NCBI RefSeq assembly: GCF_019249655.2
Contig: NZ_CP137557.1
Span: 2,637,001 to 2,701,000, forward strand
Source of the DNA: Segatella copri
GTDB taxonomy: Bacteria; Bacteroidota; Bacteroidia; Bacteroidales; Bacteroidaceae
Length of the DNA stretch: 64,000 nucleotides
Reading direction: 5' to 3'
Below are positions 17,013 to 25,006 of this stretch, piece after piece. Position 1 is the first letter of the stretch, and the number at the start of each line of letters is the position of its first letter. The notes beneath the pieces were generated by a model. It had not been told where the DNA came from. It saw only the letters and a program-made list of their open reading frames with translations, and ran no database searches. Both the position numbers and the translations under genes were made by a program.

Positions 17013-17104
17013 ATAGAATAGACCGTATTTCTGCTATATTGATTCAGTTACAATCGCACTCGTTAGTGAAAGCACAGCAAATTTCAGAACGTTTTGTAGC
17101 ATAG
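17009..17104 (+). pseudogene. Truncated HTH (WYL/DeoR-type) regulator
   Basis: 31 residues, MNRIDRISAILIQLQSHSLV continuing KAQQISERF, then a stop. This is the start of the winged-helix domain typical of YafY/WYL regulators (INRLLAILxxLQxxxxVxAxELAERF). The rest of the gene is missing. The following ~120 bases contain an open stretch (for example NGWQFVTSKSDNPPNVLIIK) that is not a recognisable continuation. It looks like a gene cut by the insertion that formed the island. Confidence 0.5.
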
Positions 17105-17241
17105 ACGAGATGCCAAGAAAGCATATCAAAGCAGAATGCAGCAACAAGAACGGTTGGCAATTCGTTACCTCAAAATCGGACAATCCTCCCAATGTCCTTA
17201 TTATAAAGGGATAAAGATTATATTCCAAAATTACACTAAAT

Positions 17242-17282
17242 AAATGAGAGGGGAATGTATTAAGTTTATTTCCCTCTCATTT
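17242..17282. terminator. Bidirectional terminator between cargo and the left mobilizable element
   Basis: AAATGAGAGGGG faces TCCCTCTCATTT with one bulge. T- and A-rich flanks lie on both sides, suited to transcripts arriving from both directions (17104 rightward, 17306 leftward). Confidence 0.6.
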
Positions 17283-17305
17283 AGTTTAGTTAGTTTCCAG
17301 AAACT

Positions 17306-18061
17306 TTATTTTGAGCTTTTCATAGCACGTTTTATGCGATTTGATTCTTGCAAAAGCTTATTGGCTATACTATCTTTATAAGTAGCCATTTCAACCATTT
17401 CATGATGATGGCGAATATAATCCTCGTAGGCAGCAACACAATTTCTTACATCATCTATAACTTTCTCATCTCGGCAAACAGAAAAATGCTTTTCGATGTA
17501 TCGAACATTTGGGTCGTCAGATGGAAGAACCATCTTCAATGCCCGATATTTCAAGTCTGCTACCTCCCAAGCTTGATACTCTCGCCATTGGGCTAGGTTG
17601 CCCCAAATGGAGATGACAAGAGATAGAGCCAAGCCTCCAATGAAAAGAAGAACATACTTTGAAGTTGGCTCGAAGCGATGAGTCACTACTTTCTTCAGAG
17701 GTGTGTTATCCATTGAGTGAAGTTTGTCCTGCACATTTTTTGATGTGGCATTCAGCTCTTGTTTCACCTGATTAATGGTATCAAACAAGAGTTTGCTTCG
17801 CTGTTCATCTTTGCTTGCTTCTTTCTTGGTAAGGTCGGTAAAGATACAGATAGCCTCTCTTAATCTTACCAATTTGTCAATAGCTTCCCCTTCTTTTACA
17901 GCCATAGCAAGAATAGCTTTTTCAAGTTTGCTTGTATCAACACTTACAGAGACCGGAGTGCTTTCCGCCTCTGTATTCTTTGGTGGGTCAGAAAGTTCAT
18001 CGACTTTTTGCTCCAATCTCTCAACTGTGCCGTAGATGGCTTCTAACATTTCTTCTTTCAT
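17306..18061 (-). CDS. Mobilization accessory protein with coiled coil and membrane helix (left copy)
   Basis: 251 residues from MKEEMLEAIYGTVERLEQKV. The ATG at 18061 is preferred over a start 12 codons earlier because the right copy has its only ATG there. The N-terminal coiled coil is followed by a low-complexity linker, one transmembrane helix (YVLLFIGGLALSLVISIWGN, about residues 145-165) and a C-terminal soluble domain of ~85 residues. Such proteins lie just downstream of relaxase genes in Bacteroides mobilizable elements and may tether the relaxosome at the membrane, which is an inference. The right copy differs at roughly a quarter of positions and is frameshifted near its end. Confidence 0.65.
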   Translation of the reverse strand: MKEEMLEAIYGTVERLEQKVDELSDPPKNTEAESTPVSVSVDTSKLEKAILAMAVKEGEAIDKLVRLREAICIFTDLTKKEASKDEQRSKLLFDTINQVKQELNATSKNVQDKLHSMDNTPLKKVVTHRFEPTSKYVLLFIGGLALSLVISIWGNLAQWREYQAWEVADLKYRALKMVLPSDDPNVRYIEKHFSVCRDEKVIDDVRNCVAAYEDYIRHHHEMVEMATYKDSIANKLLQESNRIKRAMKSSK

Positions 18062-18093
18062 GTTCGATTCTAATTTTAAGTTTATGACTTGCA

Positions 18094-19044
18094 TCAAAGG
18101 CTAAAGCCTCTTCTGCGTTTCTTCTTTTTCTTCTTGGATGATTCATCCTCTGGGAATTGCTCAAAGGTCTGTGCATTGGCAGAAGCAAAAAGTCCTATGG
18201 AAGAAATACCGTCCCAAGGGTCCTGGTTGCTCTCCGATATGGATGGCACCTGCTCATTCTTGCAACAGCCCTGCTCATATTGCTGAGCAGAGCTGGCTCT
18301 TGCTGATAAAAGGTTCTCCGTTCCCTCAAATCTCGCATTCAGCTTGCCAAAGCTATAGCCTCGGCTAATCTGCGTACCTTTGAAGCTATATCCATCCTTG
18401 CAGAAACGGATACCTTGTACCTTGGTTCGCTCCTTATCCTTATAGACAAACTCTAAGTGAACACCTCGTTTTGCAAGTTCACTTTTGAACTCGTCCCAGC
18501 TATCTGCCATTCTCAATGCGCTCTTTACAGCATTGTGAATCTCGTATTTTGCACGCTCCGCATTGCGCAATTTGCGAGTGTTAGTCTTGCTCTTGTCAGT
18601 TCCATAAGTCAATCCATACCTGGATTTTAGAGCTTTGGTCACTTGCTCATTACGCCTGTAATCATTCCTGTCTGATATGAGCTTGCCATCGTTATTGATG
18701 CGGTTGTACACGATATGGCAATGAGGATTGTCCGTGTTGTGATGCCTTACAATGATGAATTGGGTATCGGTAATGCCCATCATCCGCATGTATTCAAGGG
18801 CTATCTTTGCCATGAACTCATCCGTCAAACGTGGCTTGTCCTCTGGTTTGAAGCTCAATGCAATGTGTCCCACAGGCTTCTTAATCCTTGGATTTAGCTG
18901 CCTCTGTAGCTCGAAACTTTGCGTTATCTCGGCATTCGTGCCGAGTAACACACCATCCGAGACGATGATTTTCGCCTCGTCCTTGCCTGTCACATAGCGG
19001 ACGCAACCACCAAAGGATGCACCTTTCTTTAGCTTGCCTATCAT
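18094..19044 (-). CDS. mobA: MOBP-type relaxase / mobilization nuclease (left copy)
   Basis: 316 residues. MIGKLKKGASFGGCVRYVTG is the catalytic-domain start, and IIVRHHNTDNPHCHIVYNRI is the HxDxxxPHxH-like metal-binding triad that supports nicking at oriT. The C-terminus is short and ends in a lysine-rich tail (KKKKKKRRRGFSL) with no helicase or primase domain. The start overlaps the mobC stop by 4 bases (ATGA). It nicks and leads the element's transfer strand during mobilization by a helper. It differs from the right copy at about 28 positions by eye. Confidence 0.85.
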   Translation of the reverse strand: MIGKLKKGASFGGCVRYVTGKDEAKIIVSDGVLLGTNAEITQSFELQRQLNPRIKKPVGHIALSFKPEDKPRLTDEFMAKIALEYMRMMGITDTQFIIVRHHNTDNPHCHIVYNRINNDGKLISDRNDYRRNEQVTKALKSRYGLTYGTDKSKTNTRKLRNAERAKYEIHNAVKSALRMADSWDEFKSELAKRGVHLEFVYKDKERTKVQGIRFCKDGYSFKGTQISRGYSFGKLNARFEGTENLLSARASSAQQYEQGCCKNEQVPSISESNQDPWDGISSIGLFASANAQTFEQFPEDESSKKKKKKRRRGFSL

Positions 19045-19454
19045 GTGGTATCCTCCTTTCTGCCCATACTGCTTGGCTTCGGTTTATAACTTGCTTGGCG
19101 AAACTCGCCAAGGATTTCTTTCAATCTTCTCAACAAGTCCACCACATATACATGGGTTTCATGGAAACCTCTCTGATGCGACAGCTTGGTAAGTTGGTTG
19201 AGGTTGTTTGCCATACCGATGAGGTTCTTGGCAATGGCAACCGTCTCTGTGTTGTGTCCGCTCACCACCTCACCATTCAAGGCTGACTCACGGATATACT
19301 CCGCCAACTTGCGATTGGCTTTTCTTGCCCTCAGTTTCAATGCCTCGTAGCTTGGCTTCGAGAACTTCACCGTGACAGACTTCGACAGCTTGCGAACCCT
19401 GCCCGTGGGCGGTCTTCCGCCCTTTTTCCTATTCTGTTCCTGCATGCTTGTCAT
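19041..19454 (-). CDS. mobC: MobC-family relaxosome protein (left copy)
   Basis: 137 residues. The basic N-terminus (RKKGGRPPTGRVRKLSKSVTV) and the VKFSKPSYEALKLRARKANR stretch resemble the ribbon-helix-helix part of MobC. The LIGMANNLNQLTKLSHQRGF core is the MobC signature. It binds oriT and helps the relaxase. Translationally coupled to mobA. The oriT-like hairpin lies 74 bases upstream. Confidence 0.85.
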   Translation of the reverse strand: MTSMQEQNRKKGGRPPTGRVRKLSKSVTVKFSKPSYEALKLRARKANRKLAEYIRESALNGEVVSGHNTETVAIAKNLIGMANNLNQLTKLSHQRGFHETHVYVVDLLRRLKEILGEFRQASYKPKPSSMGRKEDTT

Positions 19455-19527
19455 TCGATATACTGTTTACAGTTGGTACACTCACTTTCTGCGACCGTCG
19501 GGAGCAAAAAATCTCCGCCCTCATGGT

Positions 19528-19569
19528 GGAGCGAGGCGTTTTGGGGTTCCCAAAACATAACCTCGCTCC
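19528..19569. promoter_or_regulatory. Candidate oriT hairpin (left copy)
   Basis: GGAGCGAGG and CCTCGCTCC (9 bp) enclose a second stem, GTTTTGGG/CCCAAAAC. It sits between DUF3408 and mobC, where oriT is usually found in such elements, and is conserved in the right copy (29384-29425). Confidence 0.55.
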
Positions 19570-19638
19570 CTCTCAGAACACGTTGGTTGGAACTACTGCC
19601 TTTCAGCTATCCACGCCCAAGGTCGCAGACCTTAATTC

Positions 19639-20121
19639 TCACAATTTGCGCCAAGCCTCGAAGTCCTCTTCATAAAGGCTTAGGTGGTGGCGCACGATGT
19701 TCTCGATGATGCCCGATACGCTCATGCGTCTCCCTCCGAGGATGCGGACGACACGATCAAGACGGTCTCGTACATCGGAACTGACGAAGACTGGCTTGCG
19801 GTCGTCAATCCTTGGAACTTGGAGGAAGGTCTGCTGATACTCCTCCAATGTCGCCTTGCGCTGCTTGCCACTGATGCGCTTCTGCGGATTCGGTGGCGAT
19901 TGAGCCTCGTTCGTTGATGTTTCCTCTCTATAGGGAGTTGTTGCAGCAACTTTCTCTACAATTGCTCTCAACTCTGGGTTCTCTACATCATCATAGAGAG
20001 AATTACAACTACTTGGATTGGCTTTGTTGCCATACGTAGATGGGTTAACAAAATCCAAATACTCTTTTTCCATCAGCTCCTTTTGCTCAGGAGCCAAGAC
20101 TGCATCTTTTGTTCTTGCCAT
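19639..20121 (-). CDS. DUF3408 family protein (left copy)
   Basis: 160 residues. A variable polar N-terminal half is followed by FLQVPRIDDRKPVFVSSDVR continuing DRLDRVVRILGGRRMSVSGII, the conserved C-terminal ribbon-helix-helix-like region of DUF3408. This family is found in Bacteroides conjugative and mobilizable transposons next to mob genes and probably binds DNA at or near oriT. Only about three residues differ from the right copy. Confidence 0.8.
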   Translation of the reverse strand: MARTKDAVLAPEQKELMEKEYLDFVNPSTYGNKANPSSCNSLYDDVENPELRAIVEKVAATTPYREETSTNEAQSPPNPQKRISGKQRKATLEEYQQTFLQVPRIDDRKPVFVSSDVRDRLDRVVRILGGRRMSVSGIIENIVRHHLSLYEEDFEAWRKL

Positions 20122-20518
20122 AGCTTATGCTGTTTTATTTGTTAGTATAGTGGTCACGGTTTGCACCATTGACCGATTGTCGGGTGCAAAGTAAGTGTAC
20201 TGAGTGCAGCCATGCAACTGATTGGGTGTAACGTGGCAATTTAGTTGTGGCTTGCTTATTTGCATACCGAGATAGCTGTGAGAACTTCAACGTATTTCTC
20301 AACTCATCATTGTTCATGTATTCGTTGCAGTCGTGCAAGTTTTTCTTGTTGTTTTTGGCGTTGAAGTCGGCAAACCCCGGCAACATACTGCCACAGAAAT
20401 TGAAAACGCTTGTTTTTAGATTGCCGTGCCTTATCTTTGCACTCACAAGCGTGGAGCACAGCATATGCGTGGAGCTTTGCGACATATAACATAGTATTAA
20501 CTTAGAAAAAAGAAAAGT
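20122..20518. promoter_or_regulatory. Divergent control region (left copy)
   Basis: 397 bases between the mob genes (leftward) and the HTH genes (rightward). A rightward TATCTTTG -7 box is at 20432-20439, 80 bases before the HTH start. No gene is supported; the long antisense ORFs across it are chance frames. The same region recurs inverted at 28435-28831. Confidence 0.5.
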
Positions 20519-20830
20519 ATGGGATTCATCGTATTCGAGGAAGAGGCATTCAACTATCTTGATGCCCAGTTGGAGAACTTCATGAAGCGCATGGACAGAA
20601 TCCGTGAGCGCAGTGAGGACAAGACCATGAACAAGTGGCTCGGCACGCAGGACGTGTGTCAGACGCTCAACATCTGCCCACGGACAGTGCAGACGCTTCG
20701 GGACAACGGAACTTTGGCTTATACGCAAATCAGCCACAAGACCTACTACAAGCCGGAGGACGTGATGGCTATCGTAGCAGTAGTGGAGGACAGGAAAAAG
20801 GACATGCGCTTTCGCAAGCGCACAGGTTAG
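20519..20830 (+). CDS. Excisionase-like helix-turn-helix protein 1 (left copy)
   Basis: 103 residues. An N-terminal helix pair (FEEEAFNYLDAQLENFMKRM) is followed by a MerR/Xis-type winged helix, WLGTQDVCQTLNICPRTVQT continuing LRDNGTLAYTQISHKTYY. Tandem small HTH genes next to integrases in Bacteroides elements act as excision or directionality factors and as regulators of int. Differs from the right copy at three residues. It starts the rightward pair with the gene at 20913. Confidence 0.75.
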   Translation: MGFIVFEEEAFNYLDAQLENFMKRMDRIRERSEDKTMNKWLGTQDVCQTLNICPRTVQTLRDNGTLAYTQISHKTYYKPEDVMAIVAVVEDRKKDMRFRKRTG

Positions 20831-20912
20831 GCTGTCAATATACAACAGCCACTTAATCCAAAGCAGCAAGTAAACCGGGTAACGTAAGTATCAACAATAA
20901 AACGAGACAACT

Positions 20913-21221
20913 ATGAGCAATGAAGTAATGACAAGAAACAGCGAGTGGATGAACCACATCGTGAACCACCTCAACCGAATGGTTGACAATTTTGAACGTG
21001 CCGTGATGAACTACCGCCCCATGCTTGGCGGTGAGCGCTTCATGACGGACAAGGAGCTTTGTGCCAGGCTGCAACTGAGCCGAAGAACCCTGCAGGACTA
21101 CCGAAACAACGGTGTCATCCCGTATATCCAGCTTGGCGGAAAGATACTCTACCGCGAGTCCGACATTCAGAAGATTCTGATGGCTAACTATCGTGAGGCG
21201 TACAGAATGAAGGGCTTGTAG
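20913..21221 (+). CDS. Excisionase-like helix-turn-helix protein 2 (left copy)
   Basis: 102 residues. DKELCARLQLSRRTLQDYRN continuing NGVIPYIQLGGKILYRESDI is a MerR-like DNA-binding domain of the Xis/BldC group. Similar in length and layout to HTH protein 1, so probably a paralogous pair. Its 3' end faces the RhuM-like gene, separated by a stretch containing a GGCGACAAC/GTTGTCGCC inverted repeat (about 21261-21310), a likely terminator. Confidence 0.75.
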   Translation: MSNEVMTRNSEWMNHIVNHLNRMVDNFERAVMNYRPMLGGERFMTDKELCARLQLSRRTLQDYRNNGVIPYIQLGGKILYRESDIQKILMANYREAYRMKGL

Positions 21222-21459
21222 GAGAAATACATGTCCTTGATGAGTGGGGGGAAATGAACAAGGCGACAACGTATAACTTACCGAGTGTGGCTGTTATAGG
21301 TTGTCGCCTCATTTTATTGGCTATACCGAGTTGGTCGTGTTTGCCGGGTATCATTTGTGTTACCTGTATAAATCTAATACCATGCTAAAACACACTGCGG
21401 TGGTTCGCCCAAGTGGCTGGAGGCGCAAAGCCTCCAAGGAACGTTGCTTTATGGCAGGT

Positions 21460-21822
21460 CTATGCCATTGCATTCTCTGTAAAGATACAGACCAGTTTAG
21501 TGCGGCTTGTCTGTCTGCCGATGACGGACTGCATGATGAACTCCCGGAAGGCTCGGCTCTCAATGCTGTCAATACGGAAGGCTACCGCAATGACGAGTTC
21601 AAGGCTATACACATCATAGCTGATGCGGTCGTTCTTCCTGACATGACGGCGTACACCCTGCTCTTTCAGAATGCCGTCCTTGAATACAGCCTTGACAGCC
21701 TTGCGCACATAGCAGCCGAATACATTATACATGTCGCCAATCTCCTGCATGGTCATCCATACAGTATCGGTCGGCATGGATACCGTTCCGCTCTCGCTGA
21801 TAGTTATAACTCCTCTGTTCAT
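21460..21822 (-). CDS. RhuM-like protein (left copy only)
   Basis: 120 residues. TVWMTMQEIGDMYNVFGCYV continuing RKAVKAVFKDG, then SYDVYSLELVIAVAFRIDS, follow the N-terminal pattern of the RhuM/virulence-protein family (TVWLTQxQMAELF...YNLDVIISVGYRVNS). The usual family length is over 300 residues, so this is a short form or only the DNA-binding part. Its ATG overlaps the Int2 stop codon (ATGA). The gene is missing from the right copy through a clean deletion. Function unknown. Confidence 0.55.
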   Translation of the reverse strand: MNRGVITISESGTVSMPTDTVWMTMQEIGDMYNVFGCYVRKAVKAVFKDGILKEQGVRRHVRKNDRISYDVYSLELVIAVAFRIDSIESRAFREFIMQSVIGRQTSRTKLVCIFTENAMA

Positions 21823-23030
21823 TTTCCAATAGTTTTTTCGTTCGACAATCTGTTCCTTTCCCGCTTGGCAATAAGCTTATCCATGTCATTTGAAATCTTC
21901 TGCTCCGTCACCTGCGCATAGACCTGTGTGCTTGTAATGTCTGCGTGTCCCATCATCTTGGCTATGCTGCCGATGGGAATGTCCTCGTTGAGCATCAATA
22001 CTCCGAATGTATGGCGGCTGGCGTGGAATCCCAACTTATTACTTATGCCAAGCACCATTCCAAGGGTATGCACATCAAGATAGATGTCTTTCTTCTCACC
22101 CAGTGGAAAAACAGGCTTGCTGTCGTCCGTGGTATTGTAGAGCGAAAGAATCTTCTCGGCTATCGGATGGAGCGGCACGAAGAACTCCACGCCTGTCTTC
22201 TCTCTTTCCTTGCGGATGAACTTCCTACCCTCGGAGTTCTCACTGATATGGTGAGGGTACAGTTTCTTTACATCTATATAGGATAAGGAGGTGAGCGAGG
22301 CAAAAATGAAACATCTGCGTGCAAGCTCCGTTCGCTCGTCAGCCATCGGGGTAGAGAGCATCCTGATGAAGTCTGCCTTGCTGATATGGGTCATCTTCGG
22401 GGCTGCCTTCTTCTCATACCCTATCTTGGCTATGGGATTGAAGCGGATAATGCTCCTGTCCACTGCCTTGTACATCAACATGTTCAGCCATAGAAGGCAA
22501 TGGTTCACGTAGCTGTCGATGCGTCCCTGGTCTCGTTTCAGGAACAGCTTGTATTCCTCCCCGAAATTCTCGTCTATGTCCTCAAAGGCGATGTCGTCCT
22601 TATCCAACGAATGGACAAAGGCTCTCAGGTTCTTCTGCCATGTCCGCTTGTGCAGAAAGGTTTGTCTGGCTTTTGAGGTTCGATACCATTCCACGATGGT
22701 ATCACCAAAGTTCAGCAAGAACCTTCCTGTCGTGTCCTTGTCCTTCAACACAGCCTTCAGCATTTCCACGGTGATGATGCCATTGGCGGTAAGAAGTGAG
22801 TTGTATTTATCCTTGACCTCAGCAAGGAAACTTGCCAATCGTCCGTTGTCCCTTGCGTTCCGTACCTCTCCCTTCTTGGCGTTCCACTCCTGTGGGGTAC
22901 AGGATATGCCTGTGGAAATGGCTGCACTTTTGCCGTCAACGGTGATGCGGCAAAGTATGTTGGCTGTTCCGTCTGCCTTCACCTTCTGTCTGTTGATGTA
23001 AGGCAAAATTGAAAATGTACTTCTGCTCAT
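21819..23030 (-). CDS. Tyrosine recombinase Int2 (left copy)
   Basis: 403 residues from MSRSTFSILPYINRQKVK. A SAM-like core-binding domain lies around 100-200. The catalytic domain has ARRCFIFASLTSLSYIDVKK (first Arg region), GFHASRHTFGVLMLNEDIPI (HxxR box) and MMGHADITSTQVYAQVTEQK (Tyr nucleophile). This is the Bacteroides phage-integrase SAM-like group. It lies downstream of Int1 with a 64-base gap, so both are probably one transcript. Two recombinases may act together, as in several Bacteroides elements. The C-terminal end (NRLSNEKTIGK) differs from the right copy because of the deletion there. Confidence 0.9.
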   Translation of the reverse strand: MSRSTFSILPYINRQKVKADGTANILCRITVDGKSAAISTGISCTPQEWNAKKGEVRNARDNGRLASFLAEVKDKYNSLLTANGIITVEMLKAVLKDKDTTGRFLLNFGDTIVEWYRTSKARQTFLHKRTWQKNLRAFVHSLDKDDIAFEDIDENFGEEYKLFLKRDQGRIDSYVNHCLLWLNMLMYKAVDRSIIRFNPIAKIGYEKKAAPKMTHISKADFIRMLSTPMADERTELARRCFIFASLTSLSYIDVKKLYPHHISENSEGRKFIRKEREKTGVEFFVPLHPIAEKILSLYNTTDDSKPVFPLGEKKDIYLDVHTLGMVLGISNKLGFHASRHTFGVLMLNEDIPIGSIAKMMGHADITSTQVYAQVTEQKISNDMDKLIAKRERNRLSNEKTIGK

Positions 23031-23094
23031 AGTTGTTGTCCTTATAATATAATAATGTAGTTGAAACTGTAAAAAGAAAAGTTGAAAGCCCTGT

Positions 23095-24327
23095 TCATAA
23101 TGCGAGAATAAAGTCCTTCTCGGTTGCAGCGATGAACTTGTCCATGTCCTCAAACAGCTTCTTTTGGGTTACTCTCGCATACCGCTGCGTCATCTTCACA
23201 TCCTTGTGACCGAGCATCTTGCAGATGGTCTCCATCGGCACACCAGCCTCCAGCGTAATGAGGCTGGCGAACGAGTGTCGTCCCGAATGGTAGGAATAGG
23301 TCTTGCTCGTTTCCGCCAACTTGCAGATGGTGATGAGATCGATACGAACACGATTCGTGCTCAGCAATGGGAAAAGGGTATCTCTTGCCCCGTCCTCGTA
23401 TTTCGCCATCAGCTCCAACGCCTCGGGCAGGAGTTTCACCCTGGCAAGTGTTCCGGTCTTCTTGCGGTTATAGATGAGCCATTTGTCACCATCCTCCAAT
23501 ACCTTGACATTGGCTTTCGTGATGGAAACGGTGTCTATGAAGGCTGTTCCTGCATAGCAGGCGAAAAGAAACAGGTCACGGCTAACGGATAGTCTCGGCT
23601 TGTCTTCGGGCAGTTCCACATCACGGATTTTTATGAAATCAGACATGCTGAGAGCCTTGGGTGTCGTAACCTTTGGAGTGCCAACCCGATAATGGGCGAA
23701 CAGCAGGTTCTTGCACAAGCCTCGCTCAAAGGCAATGCGGCACATCTTCTTGAAGAGCGACACATAGATGGTGATGGTTCCTGATGAAAAGCCTTTCTCG
23801 TCAAGCAGGTAATGGTGAAAGTCACTGATGAAAGGCTCGGTCAGCTGTCCGAAAGCCAAATCAGTCAACCTATACCTCTCCCCGATGAACTCAGCGAGAT
23901 TCTTGCGAATCTTTCTGTAAGTCCAGACACTGCTCTTCGACATATCGATGCCCTCATGGGTGCTGAGTTCACTGATATGCTCGTCCACGAAGGAGAGAAG
24001 GGTGGTCTGTGTCTTGACGCTGCCCTGCAAAGCCTCCTTGACATCCTTAGCCTCGAAGTCCGTTCTCTTTTCCACAAGCACATCGAAAGCCTTTTGGATG
24101 GAAAGCAACAACTGCCCGATGTCCTTGTTGGTCTCCACGGCTTCCTTGCTCTTGCCCTCCAATCGGCTGGCACGAGGATTCCAAAGCGATGGAGTACAAG
24201 ACAACTTGCAGGAGAACTGCGCCATAGTCCTGTTCACCGTGATGCGTCCCATGATGGGAGCTTTTCCATTCTTGTCCATTCCGCTCTTTTTTAGGTAGAG
24301 CAACACCTTGAATTTTTCGATTTTCAT
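23095..24327 (-). CDS. Tyrosine recombinase Int1 (left copy)
   Basis: 410 residues from the ATG at 24327 (MKIEKFKVLLYLKKSGMDKN). An N-terminal arm-binding domain and a SAM-like domain precede the catalytic part: FLFACYAGTAFIDTVSITKA, TYSYHSGRHSFASLITLEAG (HxxR) and MLGHKDVKMTQRYARVTQKK (Tyr). The start is set by a 10-bp inverted repeat ending exactly at the ATG. It is the innermost gene of the left element, transcribed away from the central spacer. About six residues differ from the right copy. Confidence 0.9.
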   Translation of the reverse strand: MKIEKFKVLLYLKKSGMDKNGKAPIMGRITVNRTMAQFSCKLSCTPSLWNPRASRLEGKSKEAVETNKDIGQLLLSIQKAFDVLVEKRTDFEAKDVKEALQGSVKTQTTLLSFVDEHISELSTHEGIDMSKSSVWTYRKIRKNLAEFIGERYRLTDLAFGQLTEPFISDFHHYLLDEKGFSSGTITIYVSLFKKMCRIAFERGLCKNLLFAHYRVGTPKVTTPKALSMSDFIKIRDVELPEDKPRLSVSRDLFLFACYAGTAFIDTVSITKANVKVLEDGDKWLIYNRKKTGTLARVKLLPEALELMAKYEDGARDTLFPLLSTNRVRIDLITICKLAETSKTYSYHSGRHSFASLITLEAGVPMETICKMLGHKDVKMTQRYARVTQKKLFEDMDKFIAATEKDFILAL

Positions 24328-24373
24328 AACGCTTACATTTTGAGTGTGCAAATATAATCATTTTGTAAGCGTT
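24328..24373 (-). promoter_or_regulatory. Int1 promoter/operator (left copy)
   Basis: AACGCTTACA and TGTAAGCGTT (10-bp inverted repeat) flank a TATATTTG -7 box on the minus strand and end at the Int1 ATG. Likely a repressor or self-regulation site. Mirrored at 24961-25006. Confidence 0.6.
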
Positions 24374-24619
24374 CCTTGATACGCAAAACATTGAGAATCA
24401 GCGCAATAAAATCCGTTGATGCACAAAGCTGCCTTTCCGCATTGTTACCTGTTTTGCATAGGTAACTGTGGCTCACGATTTAGTAACTGAACTACTTCAA
24501 TATTCCTCACTCGCTTGCTTTATGCCGATTTGGCAACTTTGTGCAAATCTACTCATTCCCAACTGTTTACGTTCCAACCTCTCTTATTCTCCTTTGGCTG
24601 CTTTAGAGCTTTATGTTAA

Positions 24620-24714
24620 ATGTTATAACTCGCAGTTTTGTGAGTATAGGAACATAGTCTTGTGTGCTAAGAAACATAGTTTTGTAAGAGAGAACAAACA
24701 TCGTTTGATAACAA
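24620..24714. other. 95-bp spacer at the centre of the inverted duplication
   Basis: The only stretch between the two element copies that is not a close inverted match. It contains direct repeats GAACATAGTCTTGT and GAAACATAGTTTTGT, plus CGCAGTTTTGT. The innermost flanks still show weak mirror similarity (ATGTTATAA versus TTGTTATCAAA). It is probably the joined attachment-site region of two elements, or host DNA trapped between them. Confidence 0.6.
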
Positions 24715-24960
24715 TTAACATAAAGCTCTAAAGCAGCCAAAGGAGAATAAGAGAGGTTGGAACGTAAACAGTTGGGAATGAGCAGATTTGCACAAAGTTG
24801 CCAAATCGACATAAAGCAAGCGAGCGAGGAATATTGAAGTAGTTCAGTTACTAAATCGTGAGCCACAGTTACCTATGCAAAGCAGGTAACAATGCGGAAA
24901 GGCAACTTTGGGCATTAACGGATTTTATTGCGCTGATTCTCAATGTTTTGCGTATCAAGG

Positions 24961-25006
24961 AACGCTTACAAAATGATTATATTTGCACACTCAAAATGTA
25001 AGCGTT
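24961..25006 (+). promoter_or_regulatory. Int1 promoter/operator (right copy)
   Basis: AACGCTTACA ... TGTAAGCGTT around a TATATTTG -7 box, ending at the ATG at 25007. Exact mirror of 24328-24373. Confidence 0.6.

Larger units (their letters stand above)
17306..24619. mobile_element. Mobilizable element, left copy
   Basis: A ~7.3-kb integrative mobilizable element. From outer to inner end it holds the membrane/coiled-coil protein, MOBP-type relaxase, MobC, oriT-like hairpin, DUF3408, two HTH proteins, RhuM-like protein, Int2 and Int1. It has mobilization but no mating-pore genes, so it needs a helper conjugative element. An inverted, related copy occupies 24715-31599. The exact outer boundary is not visible. 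Confidence 0.75.

Noticed and set aside
20135..20869. 244-codon frame over the divergent control region and HTH gene (also mirrored at 28084-28818)
   Set aside because: Runs antisense to the HTH gene and through promoter DNA; kept open in both copies only because the DNA itself is duplicated.
20519..21221. Toxin-antitoxin pair
   Set aside because: Both products are MerR/Xis-type HTH proteins of equal size next to integrases; no toxin fold.
24468..24866. Two mirrored 87-codon frames at the palindrome centre
   Set aside because: They share their N-terminal parts only because they are arms of the same palindrome; no start signal or coding pattern.
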